The position numbers were made by a program, and so were the translations under genes. From Paractinoplanes polyasparticus (GTDB lineage: Bacteria > Actinomycetota > Actinomycetes > Mycobacteriales > Micromonosporaceae), in assembly GCF_019710575.1 (NCBI RefSeq), contig NZ_JAHWFK010000035.1:31377-95376 (forward strand): DNA of 64,000 nucleotides. Direction: 5' to 3'. The notes under the pieces were generated by a model, which saw only the letters and a list, made by a program, of their open reading frames with translations, did not search any database and had not been told where the DNA came from. Below are positions 25,691 through 34,108 of the stretch, one piece after another. How positions within the stretch are numbered: the first letter of the stretch is position 1; each line of letters begins with the position of its first letter.

Positions 25691-25719
25691 AAGGGCCGGA
25701 CCCAACGGGTCCGGCCCTT
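25691..25719 (-). terminator. rho-independent-type hairpin after the PQQ dehydrogenase gene
   Basis: AAGGGCCGGACCC (25691-25703), loop AAC, GGGTCCGGCCCTT (25707-25719): a perfect 13-bp stem. On the minus strand it is followed by CTCGG after TTT, so it best terminates the leftward sugar dehydrogenase operon 16 bp past its stop codon. Confidence 0.85.
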
Positions 25720-25735
25720 CTTGCTCAGAAAACTC

Positions 25736-27814
25736 TCAGTTGGTGGGCTGCAGCACGACGGTCGCCGTGCCGGTCTGGGCCGGAGAGCCCGTGTCGGTGT
25801 ACGAGGCGACGAACACACCGGTCAGGTTGCCCGCGCCGGCGTGCCCGGCGTCGAGGAACGTCTGGATCGAGCCGGTGCAGCCGGACGCCGTGGACAGCGG
25901 GTGCCCGTGGGTGTCGTGGCCGAGGACGTAGGTCACCGTGACCCGCGAGCAGTCGACCGGCGCGTCGTCGGTCACCGTCACCTCGAAGTTCACCGTGTCA
26001 CCGAAGGCGAACGGCTGGCCCGCCTGCGGCGTGGTGAACCGGACGACCGGAGCCGCCGTGCCGACCGGCAGTCGCACCTCGGCCGAGGCCGACCGGCCGG
26101 TGCTGTCGGTGACCTTCAGCGTCGGGCGGTAGTTGCCGTTCTCGGTGAAGGTGAACGTCGGGTTGGGCGAGCGCGAGTCGACCCGGTTGTCGTTGTCCAG
26201 GTACCACTCGTAGCGCAGGGCGTCACCGTCCGGGTCGGCCGTGCCGGCGCTGGAGAACTGCACCGTCAGCGGCGCCTGGCCCGACGTCGGTGTGGCCGTG
26301 ACCTTCGGGGTCGGAGTGCGGTTGCCGCGCACGAAGTCGAACCGGGAGAGCTGCGCGTCGGGGTTCTCGGCGAAGTAACCGTCGCCGTACTCGAGGACGT
26401 AGAGCGCGCCGTCGGGGCCGAACTCGAGGTCCATCGGGTTGTCGAAGACGAGCTCGGGCAGCACCGACTCGATCTTCGTCACCTGGTTGCGCCGGTCGAG
26501 CGTCAGGGCCTTGACCCAGTCACGGGTCCACTCGGCGAACAGCGGCTTGCCGTCGAACGCGGCCGGCCACTTGAACGGCGAGCGCGAGCGCTTGTCGTAG
26601 TCGTACGCCGGGCCGCCCATCGGGCCGATGCCGCCGGTGCCCAGCTCCGGGAACTGCGCGCTGGCCGTGTAGGTGTAGGCGATCTCGGACTTCTCGACCG
26701 GCGGCAGGTTGCGCAGACCGGTGTTGTTGGGCGACTCGTTGACCGGGGCCGCGCAGTTGAACGCCGCGCCCGAGGTGCCGGTGGCGAAGTCGTAGTCGAT
26801 GTACGGCACGTCGGGTTGCACGCAGTACGGCCAGCCGTAGTTCGCCGGCTTGTCGATGGCCATCCAGCGGCCGTGCCCGGCCGGGCCGCGGGCCGGGTTG
26901 GCCGCCCGGGCGTCCGGCGAGTAGTCGGCCATGTAGACGACGTCGGTCTCGGGATCGACGGTGAACCGGAACGGGTTGCGCAGGCCCATCGCGTAGATCT
27001 CGGGCTTGGTCTTGGCCGTGCCCTTCTTGAACAGGTTGCCCTTGGGGATCGAGTAGCCACCGTTGCGGCCGACCGTGATGCGCAGCAGCTTGCCGCGCAG
27101 GTCGTTGGTGTTGGCCGAGGTGCGCTGGGCGTCGAAGACCGGGTTGCGGTTCGGCCGCTCGTCGATCGGCGCGAAACCGTCGGAGGAGAACGGGTTGCTG
27201 TCGTCGCCGGTGGACAGCAGCAGGTTGCCCTTGCTGTCGAAGTCGATCTTGCCACCGACGTGGCAGCACTGGCCGCGGTCGGTCGGCACGTCGATGATCT
27301 TCTGCTCGGTGTTCAGCTTGAGCGTGCTGCCGACCAGCTTGAACCGGGACAGCGTCAGGTGGCCCTTGAACCGCGCGAAGTCGGCCGCCGTGCCCTCGGT
27401 CGGCGCGTCACCCTCGTTGGTCTGCGGGGTGAGCGGGTCGTCCTTGGGCGTGTTGAGCGGCGGCGAGTAATAGATGTAGACCCAGCCGTTGCGCTTGAAG
27501 TCGGGGTCGATGGCGACGCCCTGCACGCCCTCTTCGTCGTGCAGGTAGACCGGAATGGTCGCGGCGAGCACGTTACGGCCGGTGGCGGGCTCGTGGATGC
27601 GAACCTCGCCGCCGCGGGCGGTGTGCAGCACCCGGCGGTCGGGCAGCACGGCGAGCGCGATCGGCTCACCCGGCAGGTCGTTGAGGGTGACCTTCTGGAA
27701 GTCGGAGGACGGGGGCAGCGGCTGCGAAGAGGATCCTCCGCCGGCCACGGCCACGGACGGAGTGACCAGCAAGGCCACTCCGGCGACGCTGAGGGTTGCC
27801 AGACGACGCAGCAT
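25736..27814 (-). CDS. secreted PQQ-type sugar dehydrogenase with PKD domain
   Basis: 692 aa, exported. Signal peptide to ~25 (LATLSVAGVALLVTPSVAVAGG). Residues ~40-470 are a soluble aldose-dehydrogenase beta-propeller: GVQGVAIDPDFKRNGWVYIYY, RGQCCHVGGKIDFDSKGNLLL and YAMGLRNPFRFTVDPETDVVY. A PKD domain (~480-570, PTSGQAPLTVQFSSAGTADPDG) and a further beta domain with two cysteines follow. It should oxidise sugars with PQQ or a related cofactor outside the cell. Its ATG overlaps the stop of the upstream isomerase gene by one base (TGATG), so the two are co-translated. No PQQ biosynthesis genes are in the window. Confidence 0.88.
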   Translation of the reverse strand: MLRRLATLSVAGVALLVTPSVAVAGGGSSSQPLPPSSDFQKVTLNDLPGEPIALAVLPDRRVLHTARGGEVRIHEPATGRNVLAATIPVYLHDEEGVQGVAIDPDFKRNGWVYIYYSPPLNTPKDDPLTPQTNEGDAPTEGTAADFARFKGHLTLSRFKLVGSTLKLNTEQKIIDVPTDRGQCCHVGGKIDFDSKGNLLLSTGDDSNPFSSDGFAPIDERPNRNPVFDAQRTSANTNDLRGKLLRITVGRNGGYSIPKGNLFKKGTAKTKPEIYAMGLRNPFRFTVDPETDVVYMADYSPDARAANPARGPAGHGRWMAIDKPANYGWPYCVQPDVPYIDYDFATGTSGAAFNCAAPVNESPNNTGLRNLPPVEKSEIAYTYTASAQFPELGTGGIGPMGGPAYDYDKRSRSPFKWPAAFDGKPLFAEWTRDWVKALTLDRRNQVTKIESVLPELVFDNPMDLEFGPDGALYVLEYGDGYFAENPDAQLSRFDFVRGNRTPTPKVTATPTSGQAPLTVQFSSAGTADPDGDALRYEWYLDNDNRVDSRSPNPTFTFTENGNYRPTLKVTDSTGRSASAEVRLPVGTAAPVVRFTTPQAGQPFAFGDTVNFEVTVTDDAPVDCSRVTVTYVLGHDTHGHPLSTASGCTGSIQTFLDAGHAGAGNLTGVFVASYTDTGSPAQTGTATVVLQPTN

Positions 27815-28722
27815 CAGAAACGGAGCCCCTCCAGGTAGGTGTACGCACGCTGGGCGGTGACGAGCGCGTCGGCCGGCGTCCGCGGGGGCGAACCGGCGTC
27901 GTCACGCTCCACGATGTACTCGACCAGGCCGGCTTCCCGCGCGTGCTCGAAGATGCGGCCGAAGTCGATCAGGCCGTCACCGGCGTCGGCGAAGCTGGCG
28001 TTGATGTCGAGGTCCTTGACGTGCACCTGCTTGATGCGGCCGCGGTTCTCCTTGATCAGGTCGACCGGGTCGTGCGCGCCGCGGAAGGCCCAGAACAAGT
28101 CGACCTCGAAGTGCACGTAGCGGTTGTCGGTCTCGTTGAACAGGATGTCCATGCCGGTCTGCTTGGTGCCGTTCTGCCGGAAGAACTCGGCGTGGTGGTT
28201 GTGGTAGCCGAACGAGATCCCGGCCCGCCGGGCCAGCTTGCCGGCCTTGTTGAGGTCGGCCGCGAAGGCACGGTAGACAGCGGCGTCCCGGACCGGGCCG
28301 TTCGCGCCCTGCCCGAAGAACGGGTGGACGATGAACTTGTTGCCGACGATGTTCGCGTCCTGCAGCGCCTTCTCCCAGGTGGACGCGTTGAACGGCTGCG
28401 GGATGCCGACGTGGCCGGAGGTGGCGCGCAGGCCGGCGGCGTCGAGGGCGGCCCGGAACTGGGCGGCGGTGCGGCCGACGAAGCCGGCGTGCTCGACCCG
28501 GGTGTAACCGATCTCGGCCAGTTCGGCCAGGCTTGCCTCAAGGTTGATGTTCAGCTGATTGCGCAGCGTGTAGAGCTGCACGCTGATCTGGTCCTTCGGG
28601 ACCCGGCGGGAGGAGTGGTGGGAACCGCCGGCGTTGGCGGCCCCGGGCACAGCGATGGTGGCAGCAGCCCCGGCTGCGGCCGCAGCGCCGAGGAGCTGGC
28701 GACGGTTGAGGGATTGCGGCAT
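27814..28722 (-). CDS. Tat-exported sugar phosphate isomerase/epimerase-like (xylose isomerase-like TIM barrel)
   Basis: 302 aa. A twin-arginine signal (LNRRQLLGAAAAAGAAATIA) precedes an AP-endonuclease-2/xylose-isomerase-like TIM barrel: ISVQLYTLRNQLNINLEASLAELAEIGYTRVE, then GYHNHHAEF, VHFEVDLFWAF, and QVHVKDLD with the metal-ligand pattern of the family. It would rearrange a sugar outside the cytoplasm, which fits the secreted sugar dehydrogenase encoded next. ATG 28722 has AGGAG 6 nt upstream; an in-frame start 7 codons earlier lacks one. An 18-bp palindrome between promoter and start suggests repression by a dedicated regulator not found nearby. Confidence 0.85.
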   Translation of the reverse strand: MPQSLNRRQLLGAAAAAGAAATIAVPGAANAGGSHHSSRRVPKDQISVQLYTLRNQLNINLEASLAELAEIGYTRVEHAGFVGRTAAQFRAALDAAGLRATSGHVGIPQPFNASTWEKALQDANIVGNKFIVHPFFGQGANGPVRDAAVYRAFAADLNKAGKLARRAGISFGYHNHHAEFFRQNGTKQTGMDILFNETDNRYVHFEVDLFWAFRGAHDPVDLIKENRGRIKQVHVKDLDINASFADAGDGLIDFGRIFEHAREAGLVEYIVERDDAGSPPRTPADALVTAQRAYTYLEGLRF

Positions 28723-28732
28723 TGCTTCTCCT

Positions 28733-28750
28733 TCGAACGACATCGTTCGA
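28733..28750. promoter_or_regulatory. 18-bp palindromic operator before the isomerase-dehydrogenase operon
   Basis: TCGAACGACATCGTTCGA consists of perfect 8-bp arms around CA. It lies 10 bp upstream of ATG 28722, overlapping the leader. A related half-like stretch on the minus strand, TTCAAACGAAA, lies about 20 bp further upstream. The palindrome size fits a dimeric repressor. Confidence 0.65.
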
Positions 28751-28827
28751 TGAGGTTACCGATGTGTTTCGTTTGAAGTGAAGGTTAGTTTCTTCAGATC
28801 AAGCAAAAGTTTCCATCATGGATGCAA

Positions 28828-28860
28828 AACGCCCCAGCCACCGATGGTGACCGAGGCGTT
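28828..28860 (-). terminator. rho-independent terminator of the aminotransferase gene
   Basis: On the minus strand AACGCC and GGCGTT close an outer stem and CACC/GGTG an inner stem, followed by TTTT (GGCGTTTTG). It lies 18 bp after the aminotransferase stop and upstream of the isomerase promoter region (28751-28827), which is unusually AT-rich for this window. Confidence 0.75.
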
Positions 28861-28878
28861 GATGGATATAACTAGGGG

Positions 28879-30180
28879 TCAGGCGATGCGGGCTTCCGAG
28901 TCCACCCGGGACAGCGCGCCGGTGAGGATGGACAGTCCTTCGCGGGCCTCCGCCTCGGTCAGGGTCAGCGGCGGTCCCATCCGCAGCACGTTGCCGTGCA
29001 GGCCGCCCTTGCCGACCAGCAGGCCGCCGGCCCGGCACTCGTCGAAGACGCGCACCGTCGCCGCCGGGTCGGGCTCGGTGGTGCCGGGCCGGACGATCTC
29101 GACGCCGATCATCAGGCCCTTCCCGCGCACCTCACCCACGCTCGGCAGGTCGAGCGCCCGGAGGCCGGCCAGCAGGATGGCGCCGGTGCGCTCGGCGTTG
29201 GCCTGCAGGTCGTGGTCGAGCACATAGTCGAGCACCGCGGCGCCGGCCGCCATCGAGAGCGGGTTGCCGCCGAACGTCGAGAAGCTGATCGCCGGCACCG
29301 CGTTCATCACCTCGGCCCGGCCCACCACGCCGCCCAGCGCGAAGCCGTTGCCGATGCCCTTGGCGAAGGTGATCAGGTCGGGCGTGACGCCGTGCGCCTG
29401 GTAGCCCCAGAAGTGCTGCCCGGTGCGCCCCCACCCGGTCTGCACCTCGTCGGCGATCAGCAGGATGCCGCTTTCGAGCAGAACCTTCTGGTACGCCCCC
29501 AGGAGCCCGTCCGGCCCGGCCACGAACCCGCCCACGCCCTGGATCGGCTCGGCGATGAGCGCGGCCACATCCCCGGCCGTGACCGTGGCCAGCACCTCGC
29601 GCAGATCGTCGACCGCCGCCTCGAGGATGTCGCCGTCGGCCAGCCCGGCCATCCGCCCGCGCAGCCGGTCGCCCGAGGCCAGCCACTGCACGTTCAACGG
29701 GCTCAGCGAGCTCGACGACCAGCTGCGGTGCCCGGTGACCGCCATGGTGGCGAACGTCCGGCCGTGATAGCTGTTCTTGATGGCCAGGATCTGGTTGGAG
29801 CGGCGCACGTTCGCGGCCATCAGCAGCGCGGACTCGTTCGCCTCGCTGCCCGAGTTGGTGAAGAAGACGCGCGCGTCGGGGATGCCGGAGACCCGGGCGA
29901 TCTTCTCGGCCAGCTCGACCTGCTGCCGGATCAGATAGAGCGTCGAAGTGTGCACGACGCCGGTGGCCAGCTGACGCTGCACGGCCTCGTTGATCTCGGC
30001 GACGTCGTAGCCGATCATGTTGGTCAGCACGCCGCCGAAGAAGTCCAGGTAGGTGCGGCCGTCGGCGCCGGTGACCCGGCGCCCCGACCCGGCGACGATC
30101 TCGAGAGCGTCGTCACCGTAGTAGATCGGCATCCAGGCCGGCATCACGGCTCTATGGCGGGCCAACAGGTCGTCGCTCAC
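28879..30180 (-). CDS. class III PLP-dependent aminotransferase
   Basis: 433 aa. Seen: FFTNSGSEANESALLMA, the NSYHGRTFATMAVTG block, EPIQGVGGFV, LIADEVQTGWGRTG and the PLP lysine in FAKGIGNGFALGG (Lys274). Class III enzymes act on omega-amino groups. Next to ureidopropionase and dihydropyrimidinase genes, the expected substrate is beta-alanine or 3-aminoisobutyrate with pyruvate or 2-oxoglutarate as acceptor (inference). The GTG 30180 start has GGGAG 6 nt upstream. It is downstream of the MocR regulator on the same strand, 118 bp apart, and followed by a terminator. Confidence 0.9.
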   Translation of the reverse strand: MSDDLLARHRAVMPAWMPIYYGDDALEIVAGSGRRVTGADGRTYLDFFGGVLTNMIGYDVAEINEAVQRQLATGVVHTSTLYLIRQQVELAEKIARVSGIPDARVFFTNSGSEANESALLMAANVRRSNQILAIKNSYHGRTFATMAVTGHRSWSSSSLSPLNVQWLASGDRLRGRMAGLADGDILEAAVDDLREVLATVTAGDVAALIAEPIQGVGGFVAGPDGLLGAYQKVLLESGILLIADEVQTGWGRTGQHFWGYQAHGVTPDLITFAKGIGNGFALGGVVGRAEVMNAVPAISFSTFGGNPLSMAAGAAVLDYVLDHDLQANAERTGAILLAGLRALDLPSVGEVRGKGLMIGVEIVRPGTTEPDPAATVRVFDECRAGGLLVGKGGLHGNVLRMGPPLTLTEAEAREGLSILTGALSRVDSEARIA

Positions 30181-30298
30181 GAGAGTCTCCCTAGTTGAAG
30201 AGCGAGTTCAAGGTCAAGAGCCGGATGTCCCAGCGAGGTGGTGGGTCGTAGCCACCCGGGCGACGTGAGTGAGTGGTTGCGCTCGGAAGCCCGGGGGT

Positions 30299-31675
30299 TC
30301 ATCGCCAGCCTCGCGGGTGCGGGCGGGCTCGGGGGCCGCTGCCGCGTGAGCCCAGCAACGCGGCGGCGGCGAGGGCGTCGGCCAGCGTGTCGATGTCGCC
30401 GGAGACCAGGCCGACGGTGACGCGTACGTGGTCGCTGTCGAGCGGGGTGACGCAGAAGGGGGTGCCCGGCGAGACGGCGATGCCGTGGGCGGCCAGCGTG
30501 ACCATGGCGATCTGCTGATCGTCGACGGCCATCCACAGGTTGATGCCGTCGGCTGCGGTCGCGCTCACGCCCCGCTCGTGCAGGGCCCCGAGCAGGGCGG
30601 CGCGCCTGGTGGCGTACGTGTCGCGGGCCCTGTCGACCTGCGCGATCGACGCCGGGTCGGTGAGCAGGTCGAGCAACACTCCCTGCAGCAGGCGGCTGGA
30701 CCAGCCGGGACCGAGCAGACGCCGGTCGGCCAGCGGAGCGATCACACTGGCGGGCCCCCCGACCGCAGCGAGCCGCAGGTCCGGCCCGTGCGACTTGGAG
30801 AAGCTGGCGACGTGGACCGTCCGCTCGGGCAGCAGGTTTCCCAGGCTGACCGGCAGCGACGAGGCGATGTCCCCGGCGTGGTCGTCCTCGACGGCCACCA
30901 CGTCCGGGAAGCCGTCGAGAACACCGGCCAGCTCGGCCGCGCGGGCCGGCGACATGCTGACCCCGGTCGGATTGTGCGCGCGGGGCTGCAGAAAGACCGC
31001 GACCGCGGGATAGTCGGCGAGGACCCGGCGCAGGTGGGCCGGACGCATTCCGGCGTCGTCCATCGGCACGCCGACCACCGTGGCGCCGACCGTCTGCAGC
31101 AGGTCGAGCAAGGGCGGGAAGGCCGGGTTCTCGACCACCACGTGGTCGCCGAACCGCACCACCTCGCCGATCACCCGGTCGAGCGCGTCGAGCGCGCCGT
31201 CGACGACGGTCAACCGCTCGGGCGGGTACGGCCAGCGCTCGCGCAGCACCGCTTCGAGCGCGGGCAGCACCGGGGCGTCGAGGTAGCTCGTGGTCAGCCG
31301 CCCGTCCCCGATCCGCTTGAGCGCGTCGGTCAGATCGGGCAGCAGGTCGTGATCGGGCACGCCGGTGGAGAGATCGCGCGACGCCGCGGCGACCGCCCCA
31401 CCGAGTTGCGAGTAGCGCAGGCGCTGCCGGGGCAGCACGGGAGCGGCCACGAAGGTGCCGGACCGCCCGCGGGTCTGGATGGCGCCGGCCCGGGCGAGGC
31501 TGCGCCAGGCCTCGCTGACCGTGGTGGGGCTGACCCCGAGCTCGCGCGCGACATCGCGGACCGTCGGCAGCCGGGTGCCGGCCGGCAGCTGCCCGGCGGT
31601 CACCAGGCGGCTCACGGCCGCGGCAATCCCCCGGGCGCTGCGATCGTCGACAGCGCCCGTGATCAGCGCGAGCAA
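30299..31675 (-). CDS. MocR-type regulator (GntR helix-turn-helix fused to aminotransferase domain)
   Basis: 458 aa. The N-terminal winged helix (ARGIAAAVSRLVTAGQLPAGTRLPTVRDVARELGVSPTTVSEAWRSL, ~10-60) is joined to a class I aminotransferase-like domain (~90-440) with HNPTGVSMS, AVEDDHAGDI and the PLP lysine in SFSKSHGPDLRL. MocR proteins sense PLP adducts of amino compounds and control neighbouring catabolic genes. It is divergent from the nitrilase gene, so it likely controls both directions. The start is TTG 31675, with GGAG 7 nt upstream; the frame opens earlier at TTG 31711 without a site. Odd: EDDH replaces the more usual EDDY. Confidence 0.88.
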   Translation of the reverse strand: MLALITGAVDDRSARGIAAAVSRLVTAGQLPAGTRLPTVRDVARELGVSPTTVSEAWRSLARAGAIQTRGRSGTFVAAPVLPRQRLRYSQLGGAVAAASRDLSTGVPDHDLLPDLTDALKRIGDGRLTTSYLDAPVLPALEAVLRERWPYPPERLTVVDGALDALDRVIGEVVRFGDHVVVENPAFPPLLDLLQTVGATVVGVPMDDAGMRPAHLRRVLADYPAVAVFLQPRAHNPTGVSMSPARAAELAGVLDGFPDVVAVEDDHAGDIASSLPVSLGNLLPERTVHVASFSKSHGPDLRLAAVGGPASVIAPLADRRLLGPGWSSRLLQGVLLDLLTDPASIAQVDRARDTYATRRAALLGALHERGVSATAADGINLWMAVDDQQIAMVTLAAHGIAVSPGTPFCVTPLDSDHVRVTVGLVSGDIDTLADALAAAALLGSRGSGPRARPHPRGWR

Positions 31676-31704
31676 ATTACCTCTCCGAAACAGTCCGTTA
31701 CAAC

Positions 31705-31722
31705 CAGGCAATTGTTCGCCTG
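31705..31722. promoter_or_regulatory. candidate MocR regulator binding site
   Basis: CAGGC-N8-GCCTG (31705-31722) lies between the divergent regulator and nitrilase genes, centred on CAATTG. The flanks also contain repeated GTT(A/C/G) motifs. MocR proteins often use direct repeats, so this assignment is tentative. Confidence 0.4.
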
Positions 31723-31853
31723 AATGTGTGTCATTAGTGTCCTACGGCATCCGACAGCCACAAAGCAAGACCTAGCGCTGGGCATACTGCGGGGAGTAGA
31801 CAGGCGATCACAGGCGCTTGAGCAGCTACGAAGATCAATTGAGAGGGGCTGTC

Positions 31854-32693
31854 ATGAGCGACATCGTTCGCGCCGCCCTCGTCCAGACCACGTGGACGGG
31901 CGACAAGGAATCAATGATCAAGGCGCACGAGGACTACGCCCGCGACGCCGCCGCCCAGGGGGCGAAGGTGATCTGCTTCCAGGAGCTCTTCTACGGCCCG
32001 TACTTCTGTCAGGTCCAGGAGGCCGAATACTACGAGTACGCCGAATCCATCCCCGGTCCGACCACCGAGCGCTTCCAGGCGCTGGCGGCCGAGCTCGGCC
32101 TCGTCATGGTGCTGCCGATGTACGAGAAGGAGCAGGAGGGCGTCCTCTACAACACCGCCGCCGTGGTCGACGCCGACGGCTCCTACCTCGGTAAGTACCG
32201 CAAGCACCACATTCCCCAGGTGAAGGGCTTCTGGGAGAAGTTCTACTTCCGCCCCGGCAACCTCGGCTATCCCGTCTTCGACACCGCGGTCGGCAAGGTC
32301 GGCGTCTACATCTGCTACGACCGGCACTTCCCCGAGGGCTGGCGCGAGCTCGGTCTGGGCGGGGCGCAGATCGTGTTCAACCCGTCGGCCACCAGCCGCG
32401 GCCTGTCGAGCTACCTGTGGCAGCTCGAGCAGCCGGCCAGCGCAGTCGCCAACGAGTACTACGTCGGCGCGATCAACCGGGTCGGCACCGAGTCGCTGGG
32501 CGACAACGACTTCTACGGCCAGAGCTACTTCGTCGACCCCGAGGGCAAGTTCGTGGGCGAGGTCGGCGACACCCACCAGCCCGAGCTGATCGTCCGCGAC
32601 CTCGACCTGGGCCTGATCAAGACGGTCCGCGAGCGCTGGCAGTTCTACCGCGACCGCCGCCCGGAGAGTTACACCCGGACGGTGGAGCTGTGA
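31854..32693 (+). CDS. beta-ureidopropionase-like amidohydrolase (nitrilase superfamily)
   Basis: 279 aa, cytoplasmic. The catalytic triad of the carbon-nitrogen hydrolase family is intact: Glu44 (CFQELFYG), Lys117 (YRKHHIPQ) and Cys154 (ICYDRHFPE). The HHIPQVKGFWEKFYF and INRVGTE blocks match N-carbamoyl-beta-alanine/N-carbamoyl-amino-acid amidohydrolases, which release CO2 and ammonia to give the free amino acid. ATG 31854 has GAGAGGGG upstream. Its stop overlaps the next start (GTGA), so product flow from the hydantoinase to this enzyme is matched by co-translation. D-carbamoylase is the main alternative. Confidence 0.9.
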   Translation: MSDIVRAALVQTTWTGDKESMIKAHEDYARDAAAQGAKVICFQELFYGPYFCQVQEAEYYEYAESIPGPTTERFQALAAELGLVMVLPMYEKEQEGVLYNTAAVVDADGSYLGKYRKHHIPQVKGFWEKFYFRPGNLGYPVFDTAVGKVGVYICYDRHFPEGWRELGLGGAQIVFNPSATSRGLSSYLWQLEQPASAVANEYYVGAINRVGTESLGDNDFYGQSYFVDPEGKFVGEVGDTHQPELIVRDLDLGLIKTVRERWQFYRDRRPESYTRTVEL

Positions 32694-34093
32694 GCATCCT
32701 GATCAGAGGCGGCACGGTGGTCGGGCCGTCCGGCGCGTACCCGGCCGACGTGCTGGTGGACGGCGAGACCGTCGCGGCGATCTTCGCACCGGGGCATGGC
32801 CCGGCCGACGGTCCCGAGGTCATCGACGCCACCGGCAAGTACGTGATTCCGGGCGGGGTCGACGCGCACACCCACATGCAGCTGCCCTTCGGCGGCACGG
32901 CGGCCAGCGACACGTTCGACACCGGCACGCGGGCGGCGGCGATCGGCGGGACGACCACGATCATCGACTTCGCGGTCCAGCGGTACGGCGAGGTGGTGCA
33001 GGACGGACTGGCCGCGTGGCACGCCAAGGCCGACGGCAACTGCCACATCGACTACGGCTTCCACATGATCCTGGGCGGCGTGGACGACGACGCGCTCAAG
33101 GCCATGGACCAGCTGGTCTCCACGGAAGGCATCACGAGCTTCAAGCTGTTCATGGCGTACCCGGGCGTCTTCTACTCCGACGACGGTCAGATCCTGCGGG
33201 CCATGCAGAAGGCGCGCGACAACGGCGCCATGATCATGATGCATGCCGAGAACGGTCCGGCCATCGACGTACTGGTGAAGCAGGCCCTCGAACGCGGTGA
33301 GACCGACCCGATCCATCACGGCCTGACCCGCCCGCAGGAACTCGAGGCCGAGGCCACCAGCCGGGCCATCTGGCTGGCCAGTGTGGCCGCCGACTGCCCG
33401 CTCTACATCGTGCACCTGAGCGCCTCGAAGGCCCTGGAGCAGGTGAAGGCCGCCCGCGACCTGGGCCGCAACGTGTTCGCCGAGACCTGCCCGCAATACC
33501 TCTACCTGACGCTGGAGGACCAGCTCGGCGCGCCCGGCTTCGAGGGCGCCAAGTGGGTCTGCTCGACGCCGCTGCGCAGCAAGCACGAGAGCCACCGGGC
33601 CGACCTGTGGCAGGGCCTGCGCACCAACGACCTGTCGGTGGTGTCGACCGACCACTGCCCGTTCTGCATGAAGGACCAGAAGGAGCTGGGCCGGGGCGAC
33701 TTCTCGAAGATCCCGAACGGCATCGGCAGCGTCGAGCACCGCGTCGACCTGCTCTATCAAGGTGTCGTCGACGGCAAGCTGTCGCTGGCCCGCTGGGTCG
33801 AGACGATCGCTACGACGCCGGCCCGCATGTTCGGCATGTATCCGCGCAAGGGCATCATCGCGCCCGGCTCGGACGCCGACATCGTGCTCTACGACCCGAA
33901 CGCGCGCACCCGGATCAGCGTCGAAACCCACCACATGAACATGGACCACTCCGCCTGGGAGGGCTGGGAGATCGACGGCAAGGTCGACACCGTGCTGTCC
34001 CGCGGCGAGGTCATCAGCCGCGGCGGCGAATACACGGGCCGCGCCGGCCGAGGCAAGTACGTGCCCCGCGCGCTCAGCGACTATCTCCTCTAG
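32690..34093 (+). CDS. dihydropyrimidinase / D-hydantoinase
   Basis: 467 aa cyclic amidase that opens dihydrouracil, dihydrothymine or hydantoins to N-carbamoyl amino acids. Seen: the binuclear zinc site, His60 and His62 in GGVDAHTHMQLPFGG, the carbamylated Lys152 in SFKLFMAYPG, later histidines in MMHAENG and YIVHLSASKA, and the Asp in STDHCPF. Length and order are those of the DHPase/hydantoinase family. GTG 32690 overlaps the nitrilase stop by 4 bp. The natural substrate cannot be decided between pyrimidine and hydantoin from sequence alone. Confidence 0.93.
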   Translation: MSILIRGGTVVGPSGAYPADVLVDGETVAAIFAPGHGPADGPEVIDATGKYVIPGGVDAHTHMQLPFGGTAASDTFDTGTRAAAIGGTTTIIDFAVQRYGEVVQDGLAAWHAKADGNCHIDYGFHMILGGVDDDALKAMDQLVSTEGITSFKLFMAYPGVFYSDDGQILRAMQKARDNGAMIMMHAENGPAIDVLVKQALERGETDPIHHGLTRPQELEAEATSRAIWLASVAADCPLYIVHLSASKALEQVKAARDLGRNVFAETCPQYLYLTLEDQLGAPGFEGAKWVCSTPLRSKHESHRADLWQGLRTNDLSVVSTDHCPFCMKDQKELGRGDFSKIPNGIGSVEHRVDLLYQGVVDGKLSLARWVETIATTPARMFGMYPRKGIIAPGSDADIVLYDPNARTRISVETHHMNMDHSAWEGWEIDGKVDTVLSRGEVISRGGEYTGRAGRGKYVPRALSDYLL

Positions 34094-34108
34094 GAACGGG
34101 GGCCGGTC

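Noticed and set aside
25577..27838. Long open frame on the plus strand opposite the PQQ dehydrogenase gene
   Set aside because: Arg/Val/Gly-rich translation with no family resemblance; the minus-strand frame has a signal peptide, propeller motifs and a proper terminator. It is a GC-rich shadow.
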